This document shows, in pieces, positions 12,201 to 22,820 of a stretch of DNA of 64,000 nucleotides. This stretch comes from Neospora caninum Liverpool (taxonomy: Eukaryota; Apicomplexa; Conoidasida; Eucoccidiorida; Sarcocystidae). The notes below the pieces were generated by a model. That model had not been told where the DNA came from. It saw nothing but the letters and a program-made list of their open reading frames with translations, and ran no database searches. Where the stretch lies: assembly GCF_000208865.1 (NCBI RefSeq), contig NC_018398.1:5666710-5730709 (forward strand). The letters are read 5' to 3'. The position numbers were made by a program, and so were the translations under genes. Within the stretch, counting starts at the first letter, position 1, and every line of letters begins with the position of its first letter.

Positions 12201-13686
12201 ACGTTTCGACGTTTCCTAAAAGCGCCGCTTTCGTCTGGTGTCTCTTAAAATGGCCGTTTTTTCTGTTGTTTCCCCGATTTCCTCTTCGTTTTTAGCCGGT
12301 CCCAAAACCCGCCAAGGACGTCGAGCGGATGTGCGTGGATGGGAACCTCGTGATCGTCCCGCGAGGCAGCAACGCCTCTTTTCTTCGCCTCCTGTGGCAT
12401 ACGAACTGCCGCATGCATGTCCCCCTGAAAATGGTGGATTTCGTCTCCAGGTACGAAAGGAGATACCGAGGGTTGGTTCTGCTACCGCAGACAGATACGC
12501 GATCGGGGAAAATTGGAAAGACCGGAGACCGACGAAGAAAACACCACCGGGGAATGGTGATTTCTGTGGGTCAACTTGCACTTTCAACAACCAGCCAAAG
12601 CTGTTTTCCCGGGTGTCTCCCAAGCGTGTGTACGCAGAATTGTGCACACGCATGTGTATCGACACATGTCCATGTATATGTGTGTAGATACCCACTGACA
12701 ACGCCCACATATGCATGCATGAGCATACTTACAGTCTTCAACGCCGTCGACCTAGATAAGCAGTTGTGCACAGATGCGTGTGTATGTGCCTGCTTGGGTA
12801 GTGGGTCCATGTAAGAGAGAAAAACAGCATGGGAAAGAGAAGCTCCACGAGGGAGGCGAGCAAATCGATTTCCCGGTTTCCTCAGCAGTTGCTGTCTGTG
12901 CCTCGTGCGCTTCGGGATGCAGCATCTTTGCACGGGGGGCTTTCAGCGCTTTCCAGAGTGCATGCAAAGCAGCCATGACCGGCGAGCACGAGGCGAGGCG
13001 AGCCAAAAACAGATTTCTGTACGGTTTCATTGAAGCTCGACTAAGTGAAGTTGGTCTCAGCGAGTGCGGCACCGCAAAGCTTCCGGCTGGACCGGAGGTG
13101 TCGGGCGCTCAGGTAAGGAAATTCTCGGCAGAGCCTCTGCTGCGACTCGCACCGAAATCCAAGCACGCGGAGGCAGGGTGAGGCGAGCAAAAATTTTCAT
13201 GCGCAACGTTTTTCGCACGGCAGACCGGCTTCATCTATGGACGTACGGAGGCACAACTGTGGCGTGAGCGGTCGAACGCATGCGGCATTCCTCATCAGTC
13301 GATACTCAAATAGAGAAATAGATGGTTAGATGCACCATCGCCACATGTATATACCTATATGTATATGCTTATTGACGTATCTTTATGTGCGTGCACAGCT
13401 GCGACGCACATATGTATATCTATTTCTGTATCTACATATATGTATATATATATATATATATATTCATACGTGTGTATAAAAACCAGTGGGGGCTTTGTCG
13501 TTTATTTTGCCTCGACTGGCGCGCGCTGTCGGCAGTCGTCTTGTTTTTTGTTTCGAAACCCAGACTGCAGATACAGACGTCCACGGAGACGCGTCTGCCA
13601 AGCTAGACGAGGAGGATGATGAGTTCTTCGACGCAATAGAAGGCGACGACAGTGGCTGTGCGGCACACAGCGCGGACTGCGAGTGA
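9218..13686 (+). CDS. START-domain lipid-binding protein (7 exons)
   Basis: Exons 9218-10290, 10623-10802, 11178-11270, 11677-11785, 12296-12450, 12923-13112 and 13564-13686 join in phase to 1923 nt, 640 aa. The first ATG in the open frame (MGFFSIFAPADRK) was taken as start; its context is weak and an upstream start remains possible. Residues about 15-75 are a poly-Ser tract. A helical segment follows (FLHDKRVIQEQVFLERHIDA...), then a charged linker. From about residue 365 to 580 comes a START/SRPBCC-like domain: MRVYVRNYEDNRELLTFRIEG, LNEVDLFKNWVPYF, VDQIVQFHVDFPWPLSNRD, a VDGNLVIVPRG strand, and a long C-terminal helix around AFSAFQSACKAA. The tail is acidic (DEEDDEFFDAIEGDD). START domains bind single lipids or sterols in a hydrophobic pocket and often move lipid between membranes; the ligand here cannot be read from sequence. 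No signal peptide or membrane helix is visible. Confidence 0.85.
9268..9450 (+). repeat. TCC/TCT-rich tract coding for poly-serine
   Basis: A nearly pure pyrimidine run of TCC, TCT and TCA codons in the first exon of the START-domain gene encodes about 50 serines with scattered Pro, Phe, Thr and Val. It is a length-variable low-complexity insertion, not a domain. Confidence 0.8.
13439..13464. repeat. (TA)n microsatellite
   Basis: In the last intron of the START-domain gene. Confidence 0.9.
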
Positions 13687-15943
13687 CACAGAGGGATGTA
13701 GAGCCTGTCTAGGGTATCTGAATCCACGTGTTACGGGCCGTCCTCTCAGTCCACAGGTCTTCACATCGAGGGGGTCCAGAATCGTCGCGCCTAGATGCGT
13801 ACATGTACCTCGGAATGATACCCGCCTCCTCCAATCGTTTCTCACGGGTTGGAGCACGCAAGAACTCGACAAGGAAGGAATTCATTAAAACGTATACATC
13901 TAGATGTATATATCTTCACATGTACACAGTGGATTGCCTATCTGCATCCCGCACGTGCCAGTTGACGCGGCTCAGGTAAATCCGGGAGGAATGCCCAGGC
14001 ACAGTCTTTCTCTTGTTGTCGTTCAGTGACTAGCCAGAACACAGCGCTCGCTTTGTACACATCTCTATCTACAAACGTGTACTAACGCGTACACCTCTGT
14101 ATATATCGACATGGATGCATAGATAACAATGTCCGCATGTAAAAACACGTGGATGGAAATACAAAGATGCCTATGTTTCGTCATTTGTATTCATTTGAGG
14201 TTGTCCTCACGCTGCCTGTCGGTGTGTCTCGTCCTTTGGAATCTCTGGCGACACCAGGTGTAGGCTCACATCGTTCATGCAGGGAACTCCGAGCGCACGT
14301 TCCTGCGCGCGAAATTGACCTCGTTTAGGGCCATGCACAGAAGTGTGTGTATTTCCGTTTTCTTGTCTGCTTGAGTCGGAATGCGGCGAGAAGTTGTTTT
14401 GCACCTGAGGTCGTAAATGTGCGTGGAGGTTTTCTGCTGTTCGTTCATGTGTGTGGTGCGAGGTAGATATCCATGAGATTTGTCAGAAAAGGAGAGGGCT
14501 ATACGACCACCATTTCGAGAGGTACTGTGTCTAGCGTCCTCATCGTGTCACAGATGCATGTAGTCTTTCATTGTTGTCATTACTTAGAATCAAGAAGGGA
14601 ATTAGAGCCTCGTAAGCGCATGGTGCTGTTTTATGGTGTCCATCGGTGCCTCGTACGCAACTGTTCTTTGACACACATTTCCATTGTTAGACAAACAGCT
14701 ATCAATATCTGTGCAGCCGAGTATTCGGAGAATCCTTTCGTTTTGCACATTTTTGGGGCTACAGGACCTAGAAAATGGGTGCCGGAACAGATACCTACAC
14801 CCGCGGGTCTCTGGGGTTTTCTACCCCTAGACTTCGTATAATTCTGCCCATGCACGACGCTGTGTACCTACTCCCACATACACAGACACGCATATATATA
14901 TATATATATATATATTTGTATGTATATATATATATATATATATTTATATGTATATATATGTATATACGTATATGTGGGGATATCCTTTGTTGACGGGATG
15001 AGTGGGTTCGGTCGATTCTCTGCATTCTTCTCTTCGATGTGTTTCCGCGATCTGGTTGCTGTCGATTTACATTGATTCTGTTCGACCGTTTTTCGTCACC
15101 GCGCGCATGGACGCCTATCCAGTTTTGGGCGGGTCTTTACGGCTCAAGAGTGTGATCTTGTTTCATAGAGTTCGTGGAGGAAAATAGGGAGGACTCACGC
15201 GAGCGATTGCCTCTTTTTTCGTAGGCACATACGTAGGTGCATGCTCATGTGTACAATCTCATTCCAAATCGGCATGCGTATATAGCGGTCCTCAGTTTTT
15301 GTCGCCTCACACCCTGCCGTCGGAGGACGGGCTGCACGCGGCATTGCTGCACACCACTGTGTGTTCTGTCACTCCCTCGCTGAGCAACATCAATGAACTG
15401 TCGGGGAAGGGGTTCTTCCTGTGGTGTGTCTTTTGCCTCTCCAAGAAATAGGAAATACTTCACTGCTCAGTGTTGAGAGGGTGTTTTTTGTCGCTGTGGT
15501 AGTGGAGAAACAGGGAAGAGCAAAGGCGACAACAGATTTCGTGTTCTCTCTTTAGGGAACAGAGGAAATGTAAACGCTCTGGTCGAGCTCCTTGGCGCTC
15601 GACTCCGCAGTCTCCTTTTTGGATACGCCTGGAGTATAACACGGTCGTTACAGCTCTTCGGTGAGGCAACAATGCGTTTTGACCCGGTCACTGAGGCAAT
15701 AATGCGAGGTGTCGTTCATAGCTCAGTTAGCTTACATCTAGATGCCATAGATCAGGGCGAAAGGAACGGCAGAAAGACAATTCACCAGAAGGAATAGGGT
15801 TGCTGCGACACCGCTGCATGCATTTCCGTGCAGCGAGGGTCCCGGCAACTGCCCGACATCCTTTCTATCTTTCTACGGGGATGCAGAAGAAACTTGGGCG
15901 GGGCGGAAAGAACGTTTGACTGACCGAAAGCCGCGCGACAGAG
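13687..15943. other. intergenic, gene-poor
   Basis: 2.26 kb between the START-domain gene and the convergent membrane-protein gene. It contains a compound (TA)n microsatellite at 14891-14971. The short open frames show no coding bias or splice-consistent continuation. No tRNA-like fold was recognised. Confidence 0.5.
14891..14971. repeat. imperfect (TA)n microsatellite
   Basis: Several TA runs broken by GTATG and TTTAT; intergenic. Confidence 0.9.
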
Positions 15944-16429
15944 TTACTGCCCAGAAGCAGAGTAGGCACTGTCGTACGAGGAGCCCATTGGTGACTCGGT
16001 GTCGGCGTCGGTATTAGAAAGCAGGAAAACTGCAATGGACCAAATGAGCTCGAGAAGACAGAGGCTCATAGCCAAAGAGGTAAACACGATGTCGATAGTC
16101 AGAACGAGAGGGAGGCCTGCGAGGCTGTACACCTGGGCCGCAAGAGAAAACGGCGAGAGTGCCCAGAACCACAAAATGAGTCTTGCCGACCCAGACTTGT
16201 TTCCTGTAGACCCTGCGGCGAGCCTGGTCCGGTTCACATAGAAGAACGATACGTAAAAGACAATGTCGGTGAGAAGGAGTGGGAGAGAGAGTTCGCGGAC
16301 ATAGTACTTGTAGCACAGCAGGAACGCATACATCACGGGACCCAGCCAGTTGACGAGAAGGCGATCCAGCAGAAACAAAAGCTCTAGAAAGAGCGAGCTG
16401 CTGAACGCATATTGCGATGGAGAATACAT
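15944..16429 (-). CDS. small polytopic membrane protein, unknown function
   Basis: An open frame of 161 codons starts with ATG in a fair context; the nearest in-frame stop upstream (TGA) is 15 nt away. It is strongly hydrophobic with about four membrane segments: around residues 6-40 (SSSLFLELLFLLDRLL and LGPVMYAFLLCYKYYV), about 45-63 (SLPLLLTDIVFYVSFFYV), about 85-110 (LILWFWALSPFSLAAQVY) and about 112-140 (LPLVLTIDIVFTSLAMSLCL). The tail is hydrophilic, rich in Ser, Asp and Ala. I do not recognise the family. An additional 5' exon is possible: a hydrophobic open frame (SVLFALSVLNASVAYLWLNL) lies on the same strand at about 16925-17055, but I could not find a phase-consistent join. Confidence 0.5.
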   Translation of the reverse strand: MYSPSQYAFSSSLFLELLFLLDRLLVNWLGPVMYAFLLCYKYYVRELSLPLLLTDIVFYVSFFYVNRTRLAAGSTGNKSGSARLILWFWALSPFSLAAQVYSLAGLPLVLTIDIVFTSLAMSLCLLELIWSIAVFLLSNTDADTESPMGSSYDSAYSASGQ

Positions 16430-19400
16430 TATGGCTACGCTTCATCCGCCGCGAGAAGATTAATCTAACAGGTTGCTTTCTCACACGTTGTCGCGAGCAA
16501 AGGTGACAATGCTACCGAAGCCTGAGCAGGAAGGGACGATCATCGTGGCAAAAAGCCCTACTTGGCGATTCCGAAAAGACGCGCGGGACAATCGTAGAGC
16601 CTGCTCCCTAGATATCTGCAATATCTCGTATGGCGGGGGGGCTGCCAAAGGTACATGCAGAAGTGGCACATACCATAGCGACTTGGCAGCGGATATATGA
16701 AAGAAGGTGAAATTCACGGAGAAACGGCCGAATTTTGTCGTTATGCGGAACGGATTCCAGCCCGCGCATACATGAAAGGCTGTCCGGAATCGAAGGGTGA
16801 GACGCAAAACGACAGATTTCTCATGCTGATGGAGATGAATGGATGTGTACTGGCACATAAATGAGAAGAAACAGCTGTGTGGGTGGCTGAGCTTGGAAAC
16901 AGTTGAATGCCTCGAAGAGAAGCTCGTAATCCGCACAGTATCATTTGAAGATTAAGCCAAAGGTAGGCAACGGATGCATTCAAGACGGAGAGAGCGAACA
17001 GGACGGACTGAACCTGAAACAGAAATGATAGCCGGACGCGCCAGACTAGCAACACTCGCCATGGTCTCCAAGAACACTAACAACTAACAAGGGCGTGCAG
17101 GACAACGATTCGCAACACCGAGGTATCCACTGCGGAAGCAAACATGAATGGGGAGAAGAAAGGAAGATGGGCATTTAAAGCCGAAGCATCGGACGGCGCA
17201 AGTCAAAGAGAGTTTGAGTCGCTACATCAGAAATTATCCGCCTTTTCTCTCTGCACGAAAAGTTCTTGGAAGCATTAATCAAGCACCTGCTCCCGATCAC
17301 AGTACGCTGACTGCTGTGGGTCCCCACAAAGAATGGTCGGCAGCCACGATGCGCTTCTTTTGTTGCTTTTACTGTCAAGAAAACCACCGTCGTCCTGATA
17401 GGCATAAATCTGTCGCCGATAGGCCTCACACACGGTTGCTTCATTTTATCGAGGCAAAATATTCCCCAAACCGCCACGGAAGACGCGCGTGAATGAACCG
17501 AAGAAAGCCGTATGTTTACTTAGACCCTGACGCCATGAAAAAGCTCTGCGACAATGTCTTGTACTTGATCTCGGTCTGCTCTCGCGGGTACAATTTACTA
17601 CAGTTTTACTCAAGAACGAACTCACTCTTGCAGAAACAAAGTTCTTTCATTCCGATATGCACCCTAAAAGGTAATACGCATAGAGTGGAGCAGCGGTGGT
17701 CATTCCCACATCGGGCGACTGCATTTCAAACCAAAGCAGAGACGAAAAAGCAATCAGAAAGTACTTTCCCGCCTTCACCTCCTATTCTATGGTGCAGGCA
17801 TGTGCTTGCGGGCTTCAATACGGTTGGAGAGGCTGTATCGGACTCCCAGGAGGTAGAGAACGCAACTACCGGGACACTATCGTGCATCCCAGTCACTGGA
17901 AGTCAACTCACCGTAAAGGGGAACAACCGATTTTAGCCCCTTTGACGATTCTACCAGGGTCGAATCCCTAATATTCGCCGACTGGCATCTCGGTGTGAAT
18001 ACGTGTACGGGCGCTGTGCGACACGAGAAGCGTGTTTGTAGTCGCTGCCAAGTGTCACACGAGCATAATAGACGAGTAACGTAAACATCGGTGTGTAAGA
18101 CCACCCCCTCAGTCCCGAACGTTTTCTGGGCCAGAATCGCTTCAGGGGCTAGCACGAACGCGCTTCTGTGGTCTCCAGTGTCGGGCCTCCAGGCGCAGGG
18201 CAGTACATAAACTTCTTTGTGTACAAGAAGTGATGGATTATAAGCATTTCTCGAGAGCTTAAAATGTATTGTCGCGACGACCAGGACCCTTCTAACACCT
18301 CCACGTTCTGCATAGAACCAGCACAGGTTAGCAGGAAGCGTATGTTTGTATTAGGTGTCTGGTGTTCTGCGGTCAACAGTGGATCTTCAGTACTCGCCCC
18401 TCCTGGCGAAGTCCACGTTTATACCAGAAAGAAGCCGTGTATAATTACTCTTGTAGTTTCAGCAAAGCCATCCTTAGAATGCTGTCAGTTTATGTCTTAC
18501 TAGTGGGCGTCAACGATTGCCACGTGCGCACCAACGGGTTTCCTCTCTCTCTGGTGGACCGCCAGCCCATGAACGGACCGACCAGTGGACCGAACAATGA
18601 ACTGTCCCGAAAGCGATGGATTTTCCTTTGGAATACAATGGACTGGAAATTAAGTAACGCTCTGTGAACTGGAATTTTAGTATGCTGTCGCAGGCGCACT
18701 GCAGTAGTTCTCACCGTCTGTCATGTAACGGCTAGCTGCTCCGTCAGCAGAGAAGAACGGTAGTCGGCTGGATTTTGCCCTGGGCCGTGCGACCCATTGC
18801 ATGCAGAACGGAAATTGTTTTTTGTCAGATTCCTTCAGAATTCGGTAGTGGTTTAGGTTGGACAATGTACCCTCCATTAAGTACTAGTCTGATGGTGTTA
18901 AATCCAGAAACACAAGCCTCTCGTCACCCCGCATAGTCATGCACATGTACATTGACTTTTTTTGCCTTCAATTTGTGGTAAGTCGGTGTCTCATTCCATC
19001 AGGTCCGCGCGTTCGGTTCTGTCCGGAACCACTACACTGGGTCACAGTTACGATGCGGTGGATCTCAGGGCCATCTGGAGATCTTTCTTCAGATCCAGAA
19101 ACCAAGTAGGCATTAATATCGTCTCAGATTCATTACAACTGTGTCATTCTCCGGTGTGAATGATTTAACGTCCACTCTTTGTACTCTCAGCACCTACCGT
19201 GGGAACCAAGACATCTAGGATGCGTTAAAGTTAGGTAGCTGTGTGTATTCAAATCCCGTTTGACAGAACGTTCACTGTGTGTGCAGGCCGGGTATCGCCT
19301 GCTCGCAACCGGGCACACAAAGTTTATGCCGTTACAGTTATCGTTTTCTCATTGTTATGTTTCTCGAAACGATCACAGCTCACTTCCGTGTAGTCTGTAA

Positions 19401-19527
19401 TTTGACAAGCCGTGGCTGCTCGTGATTTTTGTCGGAGCATATACGTTTCCCTGTGTCCTGTTTCGAATCTATTCGACTGGGAGGTCAGACTCCGGGTCAG
19501 ACTTGCCCGGCTTCAGCCTAATAAAAA
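16430..19527. other. long stretch without a confident gene
   Basis: About 3.1 kb. One hydrophobic frame at about 16925-17055 (- strand) could be an upstream exon of the membrane-protein gene. Frames near 17493-17936 and 18362-18667 (+) lack flanking splice sites or coding bias. The region just before 19528 should hold the promoter and 5' UTR of the next gene. Confidence 0.4.
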
Positions 19528-21608
19528 ATGGGATCACTCCGGGGACGTGGACGGCTGCTCCAGCCACCAGACACCTTGATTCCAATTTTGGTCAACGACC
19601 GCATCCAGGCATTACCAAATATATCTGTTGTGCAAGGAAATGTGAAAGGTTTAGAAAGTAAACTAACGAAGACGTCGTCTCAGATTCGAGCACAACTCTC
19701 AGCCAAGGCCCCGTTGCCCGACTCTCTGCGCCAGGAATCGCTGGATGGAGAGAACCGAGATGCCGCGAGCACGGCCACCCCCCCGGTTACTGCCCTACCA
19801 GAGCAACTGATTGAAGGCCTGGATCCGATGAACCAACCTGCTCTTGATGATCCTCTCGGCAAATACGTTCGTATCAGAAGGCCAGCCAGCAGCGTGCTGC
19901 GGCTGCTGGACTATTTTCAAAAATATGAAGGTCAGTTGTCGGTGAACAGTTCTCGCCGTCCGCCTACTCTGCTGCGTGTGGCTCGTAGCTAAACATTGTG
20001 GCACTGTGCAGCAATAGCTGTGTCCACCTCTCAGAAATGCATGCACACGACGGAGAGGCTCTACACCACCACCCCAGTGGATTGCTTACGGCGGCCTGTT
20101 TAGAGGTATCATTTTCTCTGCTATCTGCACGGCGCAAGGTGGGGTCGCCGCACATACCTTGTGACGAGCGTATGCCGACCGGGTACAGTCTATGTCGTTT
20201 CCCTTGAGTAGAAGAGGAGTTTTATTGGCAACTCTCAGTACACCGACCGTAGTCGGGCATCAATGCGTACGATAATATGGGATGCCGAAGTAACGGCACG
20301 CCACTGATGCTGCCTGACCGTCCCTGTGAATTGTGCGCCACAGATGTTTACGTTGCTTGGGAGTGGGAGATGCAAGCAGACGGCATCCCACCTGAGCGGG
20401 CTTATCAAAAAGGAGCAACAGATTTCTACGGGATGCTGCCCCACTTGATATGTTTGCACAACGAACTGTTGAAAATCAATTTGAAGAACACGAAGACGTT
20501 GATGCGAATTCAGCAGCGATTAGCCAGTAAAATGAGACGCGACGCCAGAACTAAGGTGAGTCTGTGCGTTGATTCAAAATGCAGGCGCTTTCTTGCGCCA
20601 CACGGGCAGCAAACTTCTCTCTGAGCAAAATGGACGCATACAACCATCCGTGTGTAACAAAGTAGACGTCACCTCGGTGCATTCGGCCAAACGGTGTTGA
20701 CCTAGAGCTGTATATGCAAAGCTTGTGTCATTCGTGCGTCCGTTATTTGTAATATTTGTACCGCTTGTGGTCTACAGGCGCTGGAGAAGCTGTCCAAAGA
20801 GTCGACAGAGATTCTCTTCGAATCCATCGAGCTTCAGAAGCACTTTGATGGTTACAACGTATCCGTGCTGGCAGATCTGGCTTTGGGCGATCGTACAAAG
20901 TACCTTCTTTATGACTCGAAGAGACAGCGGTTGACTTTTGACACTCGAGCCTATATGAAACACGTCATTCCTGATGATCGTGAGAGCGGGGCGGCCGCAA
21001 AGGAGCTGGATCAACGGATTGCATCGCTTTGCTTAGACGTAGGAATAAACGTCGACCAGAGAGGTCATGCGTGTCTGGCTCAAGAGGAAGGCATTTCACC
21101 GTCGGGATGGGGGAACCAGTGGAAAGCCCCGCCATCTCGGGCGAGAAAGGTTAAAGCAGGGGATGCTCTTGATAGATCAACGATCGGCACTCGAGGAGAA
21201 AGCCGGGGAAGCCGGCTTCAGAGTACTTCTGCTGCTTCTGCTCCCGGCGCACCCTCAATCCACGTGCTCAGAAGTAAGGGCCCTGAAGCGGCCAACGGGC
21301 CCAAGGCTGCCAGCGAATTACCTCAAAATGTGGGGCGCGGAAACCGGGTGCCTGTGCTGCCCGTTCCACCACCGCGAACAGGGCCAAGGAACTCTGCTCG
21401 GCGGACACATCACGACAAAGAGTCAACAGCCATCAAGGAACGCGCAGCTGCTGAACATCCAGAGATGCTCGTGTCGGGAGCAGACTTTTCGGGGACGAAT
21501 GCTAAGCTCCAGGGGTCGACCAACCGTCGTGGCAAGAACTCCATAGTGCCACCGCTGGAAATGTCGAAGCTATTGCGACTAGAGAACCCACCTCCGGCGC
21601 TGACGTAA
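19528..21608 (+). CDS. lineage-specific hypothetical protein (3 exons)
   Basis: Exons 19528-19941, 20253-20555 and 20778-21608 join in phase 0 to 1548 nt, 515 aa. The start ATG sits in an A-rich context (AATAAAAAATGG), close to the usual Toxoplasma initiation context. The N-terminal third looks soluble and helical (LVNDRIQALPN, VVQGNVKGLESKL). The second exon carries CELC and a Trp-rich WEWEM motif followed by a helical stretch (HNELLKINLKNTKTLMRIQQ). The third opens with ALEKLSKESTEILFESIELQ, suggesting a coiled coil, and ends in a basic, Pro/Ser-rich disordered tail. No signal peptide or membrane segment is seen and I recognise no domain. The first intron's donor is ambiguous: GTCAGT at 19931 is an alternative, but only GTGAAC at 19942 keeps the frame with the next exon. 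Confidence 0.6.
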
Positions 21609-21644
21609 GGTTGAGAGTCTTCGTCTCTGAACTTTACCCAAGTA

Positions 21645-22146
21645 ATGGAACAAGCCTTACAAGGGCCGCCTTCCGTTGTGGAGAGACCTATTTATGAGGA
21701 TGGCCACCGCCCCCTCGTGTTTTCGTACGCCAAAGCGGTAGGAACACTCTTGGAACCGTTTCTACTCTGCAGAGAAGAGTCCAGTGGTGGGGCCCGGCTT
21801 TTTGCTGCAGTGACGCAGTGCAGTCGGAGGGATGTAAGCTACAAGTGAGTTTTGAGGACAGGAGGAAGAAATGTCACGAACAGGGCTTATTGAGCCATTT
21901 AGAGATCAGGAAACCGAGCGCAGAGTTGCTTTTTGCCCTGTGAAGGAACCTGAGCGACAATGCGCAGACGTCGGTTTGCCCGCGATGCCCAGATGGAGAC
22001 CGTTCGCTCTATGAAGTCCACCAACAGACGCACGTGGAACACAACGTCCTAATATTTTATACAGGAGCTCTATATGCATCTGGTGGAGAGAGCTTGAGCA
22101 CGTTGGGCGTTTCAAAGACATGGGGGAAGTACTTCTCCGCTCCTAA
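21645..22146 (+). CDS. possible small two-exon gene, weakly supported
   Basis: An open frame from ATG at 21645 (MEQALQGPPSVVERPIYEDG...) ends at a GTGAGT donor near 21846. A candidate acceptor (TTTTATACAG) before 22065 gives an in-phase continuation (SSICIWWRELEHVGRFKDMG) stopping at 22144-22146. The product would be about 95 aa. It could instead be a missed downstream part of the preceding gene or no gene at all. No domain is recognised. Confidence 0.22.
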
Positions 22147-22423
22147 TGCTTCTGGTGGTTCTCTTTTGATTATGCCGGGGGCATCTCGCGTGAAGAGACT
22201 GTCAAGTGTTGTGAAGCGTCCAAGTCGATTGCAAAAGGGAGCGGAGAAGATGACATTCCGTATCTTGCTGCCCACTAATGTGTCGAGTTGTAACGTCTCC
22301 TGTCGCAGTAGACGCAGAAGAAACTCGCTGTCGACACACACGTTTTGTGCCTCGAGCAAAGCATGCTCGTGTGTGTTGCAAGGTACCGATGGGCGTATAG
22401 GGAGCGGAATGGAAGGGGGGCGG

Positions 22424-22720
22424 CTGCAGCCCCCACTGACTCCCCGGAGGCCAGTGCACCCGCGAGTCGATTGGGGAGAGGAGACCCCGCGGAGGCAGCG
22501 CCCTGGCGGGGCTGTTTGTTCGTGGGAGTCGGAGCCTCTCCGCCGCATTCCGGAAACAGCGGACACGCAGAAGACACGGAGCTGGAGATCGGTTCGCCGC
22601 CAGCGCGGCCTGGGCTCGTTGGACGTGGCCCGCCAGGTTTGGCGAGCGTTTGAAAAGACAGGGAAGAACTGACCGGAGTGTCTGGTACACCCGAGGGCGA
22701 AGCATTGGGAGCACTCTGGA
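22424..22720 (-). repeat. inverted copy of part of the Brahma-like gene, ending at an assembly gap
   Basis: The reverse complement of this segment matches 25725-26026 almost base for base. I count one substitution (GTGTACC against GTGTCCC) and two single-base gaps near the end distal to the N run. The copy therefore contains a fragment of the gene's first exon in inverted orientation, stopping exactly where the 100-N gap begins. It is not an independent gene. A misplaced or chimeric contig end explains it better than a true duplication. Confidence 0.85.
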
Positions 22721-22820
22721 NNNNNNNNNNNNNNNNNNNNNNNNNNNNNNNNNNNNNNNNNNNNNNNNNNNNNNNNNNNNNNNNNNNNNNNNNNNNNNNN
22801 NNNNNNNNNNNNNNNNNNNN
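22721..22820. other. assembly gap (100 N)
   Basis: A run of exactly 100 N, the conventional placeholder for a gap of unknown size. It is flanked on the left by the inverted duplicate and on the right by a run of nine G. Confidence 0.97.

Noticed and set aside
15711..15790. tRNA-like start (ATAGCTCAGTTAGC)
   Set aside because: The D-arm-like string is suggestive, but no acceptor stem, anticodon arm or TTC loop at the right spacing could be found.
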